From NCBI RefSeq assembly GCF_001263205.1, contig NZ_CP012333.1:3534001-3598000 (forward strand): a stretch of 64,000 nucleotides of DNA. Reading direction: 5' to 3'. A program made the position numbers and the translations under genes. Below the pieces are notes generated by a model. The model saw only the letters and a list, made by a program, of their open reading frames with translations. It did no database searches and was not told the DNA's origin. Below are positions 18,427-26,312 of the stretch, piece after piece; position 1 is the first letter of the stretch; every line of letters begins with the position of its first letter. The stretch is from Labilithrix luteola (lineage in GTDB: Bacteria > Myxococcota_A > Polyangia > Polyangiales > Polyangiaceae).

Positions 18427-18963
18427 ATGCGCAGCAAGAGTTTCCTTCACGTCGTACTGGGTCTCGTCACGCTCCTCCCCGCCGCCGTCGCGTGCGGTTC
18501 GGGAACGTTCGGAACCGAATCAACGGGGTCGAACTGGGAAGATCATCCCGGTGACTTCAATGCGCCCACCCAGAGCAACCAGGAGCCCGCGCCCGGCAGT
18601 GGCTCGTGCCCCTGCGGCAACTCCTACGTCTGCACGATATCGGTGAATGGCAAATCGGTCTCGCAGACGGTCTCGTTCAACCCGAACGTCAACGGCCAAT
18701 GCACGGTCGTCGGCGAAGAGAAGGATGGATCCCTCACGTGCAGCGGCCAGGTCCTCGACAAGGGCAAGTCCGTGGGCTCGTGGTCCGGCAACGCCAATCA
18801 ATTCACCATCACGTCGACCGCTGGCAGCCAGACCGAGACGCTCTCGTGCGTGAGGACGTCCACTCCGTCGCCGAAGCCCACGGTCACGGACGACCCTCTC
18901 GTGACTCCGCCGTCGCCTCCGCCCTCACCGAGGACGACGGCGCTTCCCGCCGACGCCGGCTGA
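18427..18963 (+). CDS. Small lipoprotein, HPGDF family copy B
   Basis: 178 residues from ATG 18427, 22 bp after copy A. Lipobox AVAC at residues 20-23, then EDHPGDFNAPTQSNQ, which aligns with the matching segment of copy A. It lacks the long Ser/Gly linker of A. The C-terminal domain is shared: CPCGNSYVCTISVNG, TVSFNPNVNGQCTV, SLTCSGQV, SGNANQFTI, ending LSCVR, plus a Pro-rich tail. Likely a recent-to-old duplication of a surface lipoprotein. Function unknown. Confidence 0.75.
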   Translation: MRSKSFLHVVLGLVTLLPAAVACGSGTFGTESTGSNWEDHPGDFNAPTQSNQEPAPGSGSCPCGNSYVCTISVNGKSVSQTVSFNPNVNGQCTVVGEEKDGSLTCSGQVLDKGKSVGSWSGNANQFTITSTAGSQTETLSCVRTSTPSPKPTVTDDPLVTPPSPPPSPRTTALPADAG

Positions 18964-18981
18964 GAACTTCCCGCTCGCCCT

Positions 18982-19842
18982 TCAGGGAGCGAGCTCTGCG
19001 CGCGCGCCGTCGGGCAAAAGCCCTGCGGCGCGTCCGCGCGTGAAGAGCTCGTCGAGCGCACGGCGAACGTCTTCGGGGGCGTCGAGCGTGTCCGCGTTCG
19101 CGTACATCTCGAGGTAGCGATCGAGCGAAGCCGCATCGAGCCCGACGTCGCTGCGCGTCTCGGCGGCGAGGAGCGCCTTGGCCACTTCGTCTTTGTGTTC
19201 GAGCGCCCAACGGATCGACGTTCGGCAGATCCGCGAGACCTGTTCGACGAGCTCGGGCCCGAGCGCGCGACGAATCGCGTTGCCGCCGAGCGGAAGGGGA
19301 AGTCCCGACGTGACGCGGCTCCACTCTTCGCCGATGTCGATGACCTTCTGCGTGCCCTCACGCTCGTAAAAGAGCCGGCCTTCGTGGATGAGCAGAGCCG
19401 CTTCCACCTCGCCGTTCTTGAGCGCCTCGAACGAACGTGAATACGGCGCGATCGGCACGACGACCGGCTCGAACTCGCCGAGCAGCACGCGCAGCACCAT
19501 GTACGCCGTGGTCCGCAGGCCCGGCACGCCGATGCGCTTGCCCTTGAGCGACTCGAGGGAACGCTGCCCGAGCGAGACCAGTACGGGCCCATAGCCGCGT
19601 CCGACGGACATGCCGTGTGGGAGAAGGAGATGTTCCTTCGCGACGCGCGCGTACTGGGCGACGGAAACCGCAATGACGTCGGCGCCGCCATGCTCGGCGC
19701 GCTCGTTGAGCGTCTCCGTGTCTGCGCGCTCGGCGGTGAAGGTCAGCCCTTCGCTGTCGACCTTGCCGTTCAGCAAAGGCCAGAACATGAAGATGTCGTC
19801 GCTGTCGGGTGAAAACGCGAGCTTGATGGTTCGGGTGGTCAC
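18982..19842 (-). CDS. mqnD: 1,4-dihydroxy-6-naphthoate synthase (MqnD-like)
   Basis: 286 residues from GTG 19842. It matches MqnA/MqnD enzymes: IKLAFSPDSDDIFMFWPLL at the N-terminus, the ADVIAVSVAQYA and GYGPVLVS segments, KRIGVPGLRTTAYMVLRVLL, and AALLIHEGRLFYEREG. MqnD converts cyclic dehypoxanthine futalosine to 1,4-dihydroxy-6-naphthoate in the futalosine route to menaquinone. No other mqn gene is in the window. The start overlaps the stop of the upstream lipoprotein gene by 4 bp (GTGA), an odd partner for a menaquinone enzyme. Confidence 0.88.
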   Translation of the reverse strand: MTTRTIKLAFSPDSDDIFMFWPLLNGKVDSEGLTFTAERADTETLNERAEHGGADVIAVSVAQYARVAKEHLLLPHGMSVGRGYGPVLVSLGQRSLESLKGKRIGVPGLRTTAYMVLRVLLGEFEPVVVPIAPYSRSFEALKNGEVEAALLIHEGRLFYEREGTQKVIDIGEEWSRVTSGLPLPLGGNAIRRALGPELVEQVSRICRTSIRWALEHKDEVAKALLAAETRSDVGLDAASLDRYLEMYANADTLDAPEDVRRALDELFTRGRAAGLLPDGARAELAP

Positions 19843-20840
19843 TTGCACTCCATGCTTCGTAGGGCGTCGATCTCGGCCACGAGCGCCGCGTCGCTGACGA
19901 GCGTTTCGAGGGCTGCGTCGTCGATGCCGAGGGCGGACACGTCGTTGCTCGCGTTCAGGTAGAACCAGCCGCGATCCCAGACGCTCAGGATCGCCTGGCG
20001 CCAGCACTCCGAGCTCAACACCTCGTAGGCGTCCGGGTATTGCTCGTGCGCGATCTTCAGGTACCGCTCGATGTACCAGAGGAACGTGAGGATGCCGTCG
20101 CGTTCGGTCGCGCGCGTTCCGGCGTAGGCGTCGCGGAAGGCGTAGGCGCTGGCGAGCGAGTTGACGTACTGCGTTGCCTCCTCGAGCACCGAGTTGAAGC
20201 CCTGGTCGCCGCTCTCGAACGTGGCGTCGGTCGGGTCGCCGTCGAGATAGGTGTCCGCGTACATGTCGCAACCCTCGGCGGTCTTGTTCACGCACGCCGG
20301 TCGCGACGCGTAGTACCCATCCTTGCGGAGCAGGCTTCGGGCGAAGGTCTTGCCCTTGCGCGTGGTGGTGTCGCCGTCGCTGCAGGCGAACTCGAGATCG
20401 TCTCGAAGGACGTAGGCCCCGGTCTTCCCCGAGCCCTTGTCGAGGTCGAAGAAGTGGCCGCATTCGTGCACGATCGTGCTCGCCTGCTTGAGGACCGCAG
20501 GGCCGCTCGACGTGTCGTCGATGAAGCGATCGAAACAGCTGCCTTGCTGCGCGGGGAGGGTGCTCGAGAGACCGCCTTCCAGGATGTACTTGCCGAGCGG
20601 GAAACGAATGGCGAGCGCATCGAGCATGTACTGCTGCGCCTGCGTCTTCGAATAGGTGAGCGAGCTCAGATCGTCCGACGTGGGAAGGGCCTCCGTGTAG
20701 GCGGTGCCTTCACAGCCAACCTTGCCCGCCGTGCCAGCTCCCGATGTCGGCTTCTCCGACGACCCTCCGCCGTCGCTGCTGCTGCATCCTCCCAGCGCTC
20801 CGGCGAGGGAGAGGACCACGAAGGCAAAGAGGCTTTTCAT
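19839..20840 (-). CDS. Lipoprotein with HExxH metallopeptidase motif
   Basis: About 333 residues from ATG 20840 (another ATG three codons upstream). Lipobox ALGGC (lipid Cys19) and a Ser/Gly-rich spacer. A zinc-binding motif HECGH (His125, Glu126, His129) sits in ASTIVHECGHFFDLD; a plausible third ligand is a Glu in the later segment VLEEATQYVNSL. Several cysteines probably form disulfides. This is the minimal signature of a gluzincin-type peptidase, but I cannot assign a peptidase family. The gene runs into mqnD with a 4-bp overlap. Confidence 0.75.
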   Translation of the reverse strand: MKSLFAFVVLSLAGALGGCSSSDGGGSSEKPTSGAGTAGKVGCEGTAYTEALPTSDDLSSLTYSKTQAQQYMLDALAIRFPLGKYILEGGLSSTLPAQQGSCFDRFIDDTSSGPAVLKQASTIVHECGHFFDLDKGSGKTGAYVLRDDLEFACSDGDTTTRKGKTFARSLLRKDGYYASRPACVNKTAEGCDMYADTYLDGDPTDATFESGDQGFNSVLEEATQYVNSLASAYAFRDAYAGTRATERDGILTFLWYIERYLKIAHEQYPDAYEVLSSECWRQAILSVWDRGWFYLNASNDVSALGIDDAALETLVSDAALVAEIDALRSMECK

Positions 20841-20933
20841 GCCGATCATGCAAGCGCGGTCATGACACGGCCATCCTGGAATTCAAAGCCTGGCGTGCGT
20901 CCAGCCGCGTCTCTTTCTGCTACGGTCGCGCGC

Positions 20934-21719
20934 ATGCGGATCGCGGCGCTGGAGAAAAACGGGAACACGGCTTTTTACGCGCTCGAAGGAGACCTTGCGC
21001 GTCGCATCGGTCCCATCGGTGGCAGCGCGCTCTCTCCGTTCGAAGGTGGCAAGCCCGAAGGGGAAGCCGTGCCGTGGTCGCCCGCCGAGTTGCGTGCGCC
21101 CGTGCGTCCCTCGAAGATCGTGTGCATTGGCCGCAACTACGCGGCCCACGCAAAAGAGCTCGGCAACGAAGTTCCGAAGGAGCCGATGCTGTTCTTCAAG
21201 CCGCCGTCATCGATCATCGGTCCCGGCGAGAGCATCGAGCTTCCGGTGGAGAGCGAGCGCGTCGATCACGAGGCGGAGCTCGGCGTCGTCATCTCGAAGC
21301 GCGTTCGGCGCATCTCTCGCGAAGACGCGATGAGCGCTGTCTTCGGTTACACGTGCGTGTGTGACGTCTCCGCGCGTGATCTGCAGAAGAAAGACGGTCA
21401 GTGGGCGCGTGCGAAGGGCTTCGACACGTTCTGTCCGGTCGGTCCCTGGGTGGAGACGGACATCGACCCGAGCGACCTCGCCGTCGAGTGCCGCGTCGAC
21501 GGCCAGGTTCGTCAGCACGGGCGCACCTCGCAGATGATCTTCGACATCCCGGCCATCGTCGCGTACGTCAGCAACGCGTTCACCCTCGAGCCGGGCGATC
21601 TCATCGTGACGGGAACGCCCGAAGGCGTCGGTCCGCTCGCGGCCGGCAACGAGCTCACGATCGCCATCGAGCGCATCGGCGAGCTGACGGTGCGCGTGAA
21701 GAACGCTCCCCGCGTCTGA
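20934..21719 (+). CDS. Fumarylacetoacetate hydrolase (FAH) family protein
   Basis: 261 residues. The conserved core starts at KIVCIGRNYAAHAKELG and includes FFKPPSSIIGPGESIELP, the metal-binding Glu residues in DHEAELGVVI, DVSARDLQ, KGFDTFCPVGPW and the end GDLIVTGTPEGVGPL. This is the two-residue-shorter bacterial FAHD1/2-hydroxyhepta-diene-dioate isomerase type, a Mg-dependent C-C hydrolase, isomerase or oxaloacetate decarboxylase. The substrate cannot be chosen from sequence. An N-terminal ~65 residue lead domain precedes the core. First gene of a plus-strand trio with the FGE-like gene (12 bp later) and cinA. Confidence 0.9.
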   Translation: MRIAALEKNGNTAFYALEGDLARRIGPIGGSALSPFEGGKPEGEAVPWSPAELRAPVRPSKIVCIGRNYAAHAKELGNEVPKEPMLFFKPPSSIIGPGESIELPVESERVDHEAELGVVISKRVRRISREDAMSAVFGYTCVCDVSARDLQKKDGQWARAKGFDTFCPVGPWVETDIDPSDLAVECRVDGQVRQHGRTSQMIFDIPAIVAYVSNAFTLEPGDLIVTGTPEGVGPLAAGNELTIAIERIGELTVRVKNAPRV

Positions 21720-21731
21720 TTTCAGGCTCGC

Positions 21732-22607
21732 GTGCGCCCAGCCGTCAAAGTCGTCACGGCCGCCGCCCTCGTCGTGGCGGTGCTCGGTGGGTTGCGCCTC
21801 GTCTCGACGCGCCTTTCGCCGGGCGAGAAGCCGTGCGGTCCCGGCTTTCACCGTGCGGGCCCACGGTGCTGCGCGGTCGCCTCGACGATGGCCGACGGGC
21901 TCTGTCCTGTCGGTCCCGTCGCCGAGTGTCCGGCCCCGCTCGTCGCGACGGCTCGCGGCTGCGATGCGCCCGACAGCGTCGTCGACGTTCCGGCGGTGAA
22001 GGTGCTCATCGGTCCGTCGGACTGGGAAGCCGAAGGGCGCGTGAAACCGCGCATTGTCGAAGCCGGGCCGCTTCGAATGGACCGCTTCGAGGTCTCCGTA
22101 GGCCATGCGTTCTGCCCGACGTGCCCGCTGCCGCGCCCTGCGATCTTCGAAAAGGTCGACCCGGCGCGCGCGGCCTCCGACGTCTCACGCGCCGAAGCTC
22201 GAGCCTACTGCAAGGCCAAAGGCGGTCGCCTTCCGACCGAGGACGAGTGGATCGTGGCGGCCGCCGGCGACAAGCCCCGACGCTACCCATGGGGTGACAC
22301 CGGCGCGGTTTGCCGTCGTGGAGCTTGGGGTCTGACGACCGGACCGTGCGGGACGGGCGCGGTCGGACCGGACACCGTGGGGGCGCACGCGGATGGCGCC
22401 ACGCCCTCGGGCATTCACGATCTGGCTGGAAACGTGGCCGAATGGGTGGAGTCCGAGAAGGACGCACGAACGGCTGTGGTTCGAGGCGGGGCTTACGACA
22501 GCGCTCTCGCCACCGACCTCAGGACCTGGAGGCGGAGCGAGGTCGCCGAAGACATCCGTTCGCCGTCGATAGGTTTCCGTTGCGCCTACGACGTTGCTGT
22601 ACGCTGA
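21732..22607 (+). CDS. Secreted FGE-sulfatase (SUMF1)-domain protein
   Basis: 291 residues from GTG 21732. N-terminal membrane or signal helix, then a Cys-rich spacer (eight cysteines between ~35 and 80), then the formylglycine-generating-enzyme fold: FEVSVGHAFC, GGRLPTEDEWIVAAAG, YPWGD, HDLAGNVAEWV, VVRGGAYD and the final GFRCAYD. Most bacterial relatives are not sulfatase activators. Here only one Cys remains in the C-terminal active-site region, whereas true FGEs need a pair, so catalysis is doubtful. Envelope protein by its N-terminus. Confidence 0.85.
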   Translation: MRPAVKVVTAAALVVAVLGGLRLVSTRLSPGEKPCGPGFHRAGPRCCAVASTMADGLCPVGPVAECPAPLVATARGCDAPDSVVDVPAVKVLIGPSDWEAEGRVKPRIVEAGPLRMDRFEVSVGHAFCPTCPLPRPAIFEKVDPARAASDVSRAEARAYCKAKGGRLPTEDEWIVAAAGDKPRRYPWGDTGAVCRRGAWGLTTGPCGTGAVGPDTVGAHADGATPSGIHDLAGNVAEWVESEKDARTAVVRGGAYDSALATDLRTWRRSEVAEDIRSPSIGFRCAYDVAVR

Positions 22608-22615
22608 TCCATCCC

Positions 22616-23875
22616 ATGACATGCGCCGTTCTTTCGATCGGGACCGAGCTCACACGCGGCGAGCTCGTCAACACGAACGCCTCGTGGCTCTCGGCGGCGC
22701 TGACCGACCTTGGTTTCGAGGTGATCGAGCAAGCGGTCGTCGACGACGAGAAGGAACGGATCGTCGCGACGGTCGAGCGTCTCTCGCGGTTGGTTCCGGT
22801 GATCGTGTGCACGGGCGGTCTTGGTCCGACGACCGACGACCTCACCACCGTCGCCGTCGCCTCGGCGCTCGGCGTCGGCCTCGAACGTGACGAGGCATCG
22901 CTCGAGCTCATTCGGCGTCGTCTGGAGAAGTTCGGTCGCACGATGAGCGATTCCAACGCCAAGCAGGCCGATTTCCCTGCGGGCGCCGCCATTCTCGCGA
23001 ATCCGATCGGCACCGCGCCGGGCTTTGGGGTGACCTTGAACGGCACGCGTGCGTTCTTCATGCCGGGCGTGCCGCGCGAGATGAAGCGGATGTACGAAGA
23101 GCAGGTCGTTCCGCGCATCCGTGATCTCGCGCAGAAGGTGAGCCATCAGATCCACTTCCGAACCTTCGGCCTCCCCGAGAGCGTCGTGGGCGAGCGGCTC
23201 GCGGGCGTCGAGGAAGCGTTCCCCGGCGTCACGATCGGCTATCGCGCGCACTTCCCCGAGATCGAAGTGAAGGTTCTCGCGCGAGCGGCGCTCGGAGCGG
23301 ACAAGAAGTCCACCGAAGATGCCGCTCGTGATCTCGCCGAGCGCGCCGCCGCCGAGGTGAAAACGCGCCTTGCGGACGTGATCTACGGCGACGGCGACGA
23401 CACGTTTGCAGGCGTGGTGGGCCGTGCACTCCGCACGCGCGGCCTCACGCTCGCGATCGCCGAGTCGTGCACGGGCGGGCTCGTTGGCCACATGCTCACG
23501 AAGGAACCAGGCGCGAGCGACTACCTGCTTCTCGACGCGGTGACCTACGCCAACTCCGCCAAGCAGACGGTTCTCGGTGTCGACGAAGAGGTGCTTCGCG
23601 GCCACGGAGCCGTGAGCCCCGAAGTGGCGTGTCGAATGGCGGAAGGCGCGCGTCGCGTTGCGGGCTCCGACGTTGCACTATCCATCACCGGCGTCGCTGG
23701 GCCGACAGGTGGTACCGACGCAAAACCCGTCGGGCTCGTCTACCTCGCCGTCGCGACCGCGAAGGGCACCGTCGTGAAGGAGCGCCGTTTCCCCGGCGAG
23801 CGTTTCAACATCCAGACGCTCGCCGCGTACGTTGGTCTCGCGATGGTTCGCGACGCGGCCAACGAAGGTCGCTGA
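22616..23875 (+). CDS. cinA: CinA-family protein, MoaB-like domain plus NMN amidohydrolase domain
   Basis: 419 residues from ATG 22616, 8 bp after the FGE-like stop. The N-terminal MoaB/MogA-like domain carries IGTELTRGELVNTNA and the phosphate loop VCTGGLGPTTDDLT. The C-terminal PncC/CinA domain has AESCTGGLVGHMLT and SITGVAGPTGGT. The second domain deamidates nicotinamide mononucleotide in pyridine-nucleotide salvage, and the first hydrolyses ADP-ribose in characterised members. Full-length two-domain form, both motifs intact. Ends 1 bp before the convergent ohr gene. Confidence 0.93.
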   Translation: MTCAVLSIGTELTRGELVNTNASWLSAALTDLGFEVIEQAVVDDEKERIVATVERLSRLVPVIVCTGGLGPTTDDLTTVAVASALGVGLERDEASLELIRRRLEKFGRTMSDSNAKQADFPAGAAILANPIGTAPGFGVTLNGTRAFFMPGVPREMKRMYEEQVVPRIRDLAQKVSHQIHFRTFGLPESVVGERLAGVEEAFPGVTIGYRAHFPEIEVKVLARAALGADKKSTEDAARDLAERAAAEVKTRLADVIYGDGDDTFAGVVGRALRTRGLTLAIAESCTGGLVGHMLTKEPGASDYLLLDAVTYANSAKQTVLGVDEEVLRGHGAVSPEVACRMAEGARRVAGSDVALSITGVAGPTGGTDAKPVGLVYLAVATAKGTVVKERRFPGERFNIQTLAAYVGLAMVRDAANEGR

Positions 23876-23876
23876 C

Positions 23877-24290
23877 TCAGGCGACGGAGAGCTTCACCTC
23901 GACGTTGCCTCGCGTGGCGTTCGAATACGGGCAAACGCCGTGCGCCGCGTGCATGAGCTCGAGCGCTTGCTCCTTGCCGATCTCGGGCATCTTGCCTTCG
24001 AGCTCCACGGCGAGGCCAAAGCCCGAGTCTCCCTTGCCGATCGAGACCTTCGCGGTGATGTGAACCGGGCCCGTCACGATCTTCTGCTGGCTCGCGACGA
24101 GCTTCAGCGCGCTGCCGAAACAAGCGGCATAGCCTGCCGCGAAGAGCTGCTCGGGGTTCGTGCCCGCGCCGCCCGGCCCGCCGAGTCCCTTGGGGACGGC
24201 GAGCGCGAGATCGAGCTGTCCGTCGTCGCTCGAGACCTTGCCGTCTCGTCCTGCCGTTGCCGTTGCGACCGCCGTGTAGAGCACGTTCAT
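23877..24290 (-). CDS. ohr: Organic hydroperoxide resistance protein (OsmC/Ohr)
   Basis: 137 residues, the normal Ohr length. The two catalytic cysteines are at 57 (AACFGSAL) and 120 (GVCPYSNATRGN), the second in the Ohr rather than OsmC context. NPEQLFAAGYAACF is the family signature. A thiol peroxidase that reduces organic hydroperoxides using lipoyl-containing proteins. The start overlaps the ohrR stop by 4 bp (ATGA), giving an ohrR-ohr operon controlled by the palindromes at 24764-24795. Confidence 0.95.
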   Translation of the reverse strand: MNVLYTAVATATAGRDGKVSSDDGQLDLALAVPKGLGGPGGAGTNPEQLFAAGYAACFGSALKLVASQQKIVTGPVHITAKVSIGKGDSGFGLAVELEGKMPEIGKEQALELMHAAHGVCPYSNATRGNVEVKLSVA

Positions 24291-24739
24291 GGATTGGATT
24301 CCTTTCGTGAATCGAGAAGGTTCTGCGTGAGTTTTCGGACCGTCTTCTGAAGGCGCACCAAGTCTTCCGCCGGCCCCCCGGTCTTGCAGAGCAGGGCCTT
24401 GGGGATCTCCGCTGCCGCCTTTCGGAGCCGTTTTCCAGCGGCGGTGAGGTGGACTTCGACGACACGCTCGTCCCCCGCGCTGCGCCGCCGTTCGATGACG
24501 CCCTGCGTTTCGAGGCGCTTCAGCAGCGGCGTGAGCGTGCCCGAGTCGAGATGTAGGCGCTCACCGATCTGTGACACACGGATGCCATCTGTCTCCCAGA
24601 GAACGAGAAGCACCAGGTACTGCGGGTAGGTAAGGCCGAGAGGTTCGAGCAGCGGTTGATAGGCCGCGGTCATCGCTCGTGACGCGGCGTAGAGCGCGAA
24701 GCAGACCTGGTTGTCGAGGAGCAGGCTGTCTTCGCCCAT
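24287..24739 (-). CDS. ohrR: MarR-family organic peroxide sensor repressor
   Basis: 150 residues from ATG 24739. The peroxide-sensing Cys13 sits in LLLDNQVCFALYAASR, the OhrR signature. The winged-helix domain is YPQYLVLLVLWE, VSQIGERLHLDSGTLTPLLKRLE and the wing ERRRSAGDERVVEV. OhrR dimers repress ohr until Cys oxidation. Two perfect 10-bp palindromes lie 25-49 bp upstream of the start, so autoregulation of the operon is expected. The frame is open upstream, but the added sequence covers those operators. Confidence 0.93.
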   Translation of the reverse strand: MGEDSLLLDNQVCFALYAASRAMTAAYQPLLEPLGLTYPQYLVLLVLWETDGIRVSQIGERLHLDSGTLTPLLKRLETQGVIERRRSAGDERVVEVHLTAAGKRLRKAAAEIPKALLCKTGGPAEDLVRLQKTVRKLTQNLLDSRKESNP

Positions 24740-24763
24740 GCCTCGAAGGTAGCAACTGAAACG

Positions 24764-24795
24764 TTGCGCGCAATTGAGTTGTGCACAATTTAATT
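24764..24795. promoter_or_regulatory. Probable OhrR operators (double palindrome)
   Basis: TTGCGCGCAA at 24764-24773 and TTGTGCACAA at 24779-24788 are perfect palindromes with centres 15 bp apart. The second extends to an imperfect 24-bp palindrome at 24772-24795 with AATT at both ends (20 of 24 positions symmetric). The AT-rich arms and the location just upstream of ohrR fit MarR/OhrR binding. They also lie ~90 bp from the divergent PilZ gene. Confidence 0.7.
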
Positions 24796-24876
24796 CGGAG
24801 GTCGCGGTTGAGCTGGCGAAGCTCGCCATGCTCGTGGACTCGAACATTCGAGATAGGGCACAGTAGGAGTTCCCCC

Positions 24877-25224
24877 ATGAGTTCCGCCGAGCGCCGTCGT
24901 CATGTACGCGTGAAGCCCACGCCCGAGTTGCCTGCCCGCGCCGTGCTCGCCTCCGATGGGCCGGTTCGTGAAGCCATCGACGTCGTCGACGTCAGTGCCT
25001 CTGGTCTCGCTTTGAGCTCGTCTCGTTTGGCGACCGTCGCCACGGGCTCGCGTCTGGATCTGCGCCTCTCGCTCGACCGCTATGGCGATCACGACCTGCG
25101 TGTCGACGTTCGATGGAAGGCCGGCGAGCTCGTCGGCGTCGAGGTCGTCGAGCCGACCGACGAGGCCGCTCAGGCCATTCGTCGCTATGTCGGCGAGCTG
25201 CTCGAGCGCGGCGGCGCTTCCTAG
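24877..25224 (+). CDS. PilZ-domain protein
   Basis: 115 residues from ATG 24877, with AGGAG at 24865-24869. A single PilZ domain with the c-di-GMP binding elements: the Arg-rich start ERRRHVRVKP and the DVSASGLALSS segment (D/NxSxxG motif), so ligand binding is likely intact. No other domain. Such stand-alone PilZ proteins relay c-di-GMP to motility or envelope machinery in myxobacteria. Divergent from ohrR. Confidence 0.85.
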   Translation: MSSAERRRHVRVKPTPELPARAVLASDGPVREAIDVVDVSASGLALSSSRLATVATGSRLDLRLSLDRYGDHDLRVDVRWKAGELVGVEVVEPTDEAAQAIRRYVGELLERGGAS

Positions 25225-25236
25225 TCACTCGGCAAG

Positions 25237-26265
25237 TCAACTCGCACGCGGCCGGTAGGCTCCGTGGAAACGATCCGTGTCGGCGGGGCCGTCGTCGGCC
25301 GTCTGGAACTTGGGCGGGGAGACCTGACGATCGACGTAGCCCCAGCGTGACGTGCTCTCGTCGTAGAACCAGGTGTCGCGCCGGTAGCCTCCGTAGCTGG
25401 CACCGTGCGGGCCGGCTCCCCACGACGAGTCGACCGCGATGACGTGAACCGGGCCGGGGCCGCTCATGAAGCTGCGAGCCTCGTCGCCGTAACGCTCGGC
25501 GAAGCGGTTCGCCATCGTCGGACCGACGACGTCGCGGCTGCGGACGATGACGTTGTGACCCCAGACCTCCGGCGGCTTCGGGTCGAGCGTCACGATGTCG
25601 CCAGGGCGCACTTCGGCAGGAGAAACCTTGGTGAAGGCTTTGTTGCGATCGAGACCGCGGAACGCTTCGAACCCCGCCTCTCCGATGTGCAGCTGCTTCG
25701 ACGTGGCGCCCGTTGCGGCGAGCAGGGCCGTGCGCGTGTAGTTCGCGCAGTCGACGCCGATCCCCCATTCCCACTGCATCTGACGGATCCTCGAAGCCAC
25801 GTCACCCGAGCCGGGCGGTAGCTTGCCGGCATTGATGAGGGCTTGGGTCACCTTGACGAGCTCGTCGGGGCTGGCGATTCCCATACGCACCTTGAAGCCA
25901 CTCACGTGTGCCCCCGCCGCGAGGGCGTCGAGCTCGCTGGCGTGGCGCTCCATCGAGGCTTGGTTGGCTCCGCCGTTCATGCGGAACATCGGCGGCGCCG
26001 CCACCTGTTGGCCATCCACGAGATAAGGACCCGCATACGCGTCTCGCACCTCGTCGAGGCGGCGCGCGGCCGTCGTGTCGCTCGGGCGCTGGCCAGGATC
26101 GGCGGCACGCGCGCTCTCGCGAAGGCTCGCGTAGAACGCGTCGTGGTGCGGCGTGCTGGCGTTTCGCGCGAGAAGCTCGGCGCGTCGAGGTTCGGGCCTC
26201 GACGCTGCCGGTCGCTCGAGCTCTTCGTCACGGATTCGTTCGCTGCGGATGCCGTCGATACGCAT
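25237..26265 (-). CDS. NlpC/P60- or CHAP-like cysteine hydrolase, no signal peptide
   Basis: 342 residues. A charged N-terminus (~1-75, Arg/Glu-rich, no hydrophobic stretch) precedes a domain with a probable catalytic Cys in GIGVDCANYTRTALL (~175), and two His candidates in VWGHNVIVRS and GPVHVIAVDSSW. The order Cys-His-His fits papain-like NlpC/P60 or CHAP amidases that cut peptidoglycan peptides. PAEVRPGDIVTLDP before the His is the usual loop of these enzymes. Lack of a secretion signal makes a housekeeping periplasmic enzyme less likely. Assignment tentative. Confidence 0.65.
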   Translation of the reverse strand: MRIDGIRSERIRDEELERPAASRPEPRRAELLARNASTPHHDAFYASLRESARAADPGQRPSDTTAARRLDEVRDAYAGPYLVDGQQVAAPPMFRMNGGANQASMERHASELDALAAGAHVSGFKVRMGIASPDELVKVTQALINAGKLPPGSGDVASRIRQMQWEWGIGVDCANYTRTALLAATGATSKQLHIGEAGFEAFRGLDRNKAFTKVSPAEVRPGDIVTLDPKPPEVWGHNVIVRSRDVVGPTMANRFAERYGDEARSFMSGPGPVHVIAVDSSWGAGPHGASYGGYRRDTWFYDESTSRWGYVDRQVSPPKFQTADDGPADTDRFHGAYRPRAS

Positions 26266-26312
26266 GCCGGCCTTGTCGGCCGCGGTGCGTTCGAAGTTGT
26301 GTCAGCGAGAGG

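Noticed and set aside
22586..23605. Minus-strand 339-codon frame over cinA
   Set aside because: cinA on the plus strand has both domain motifs intact.
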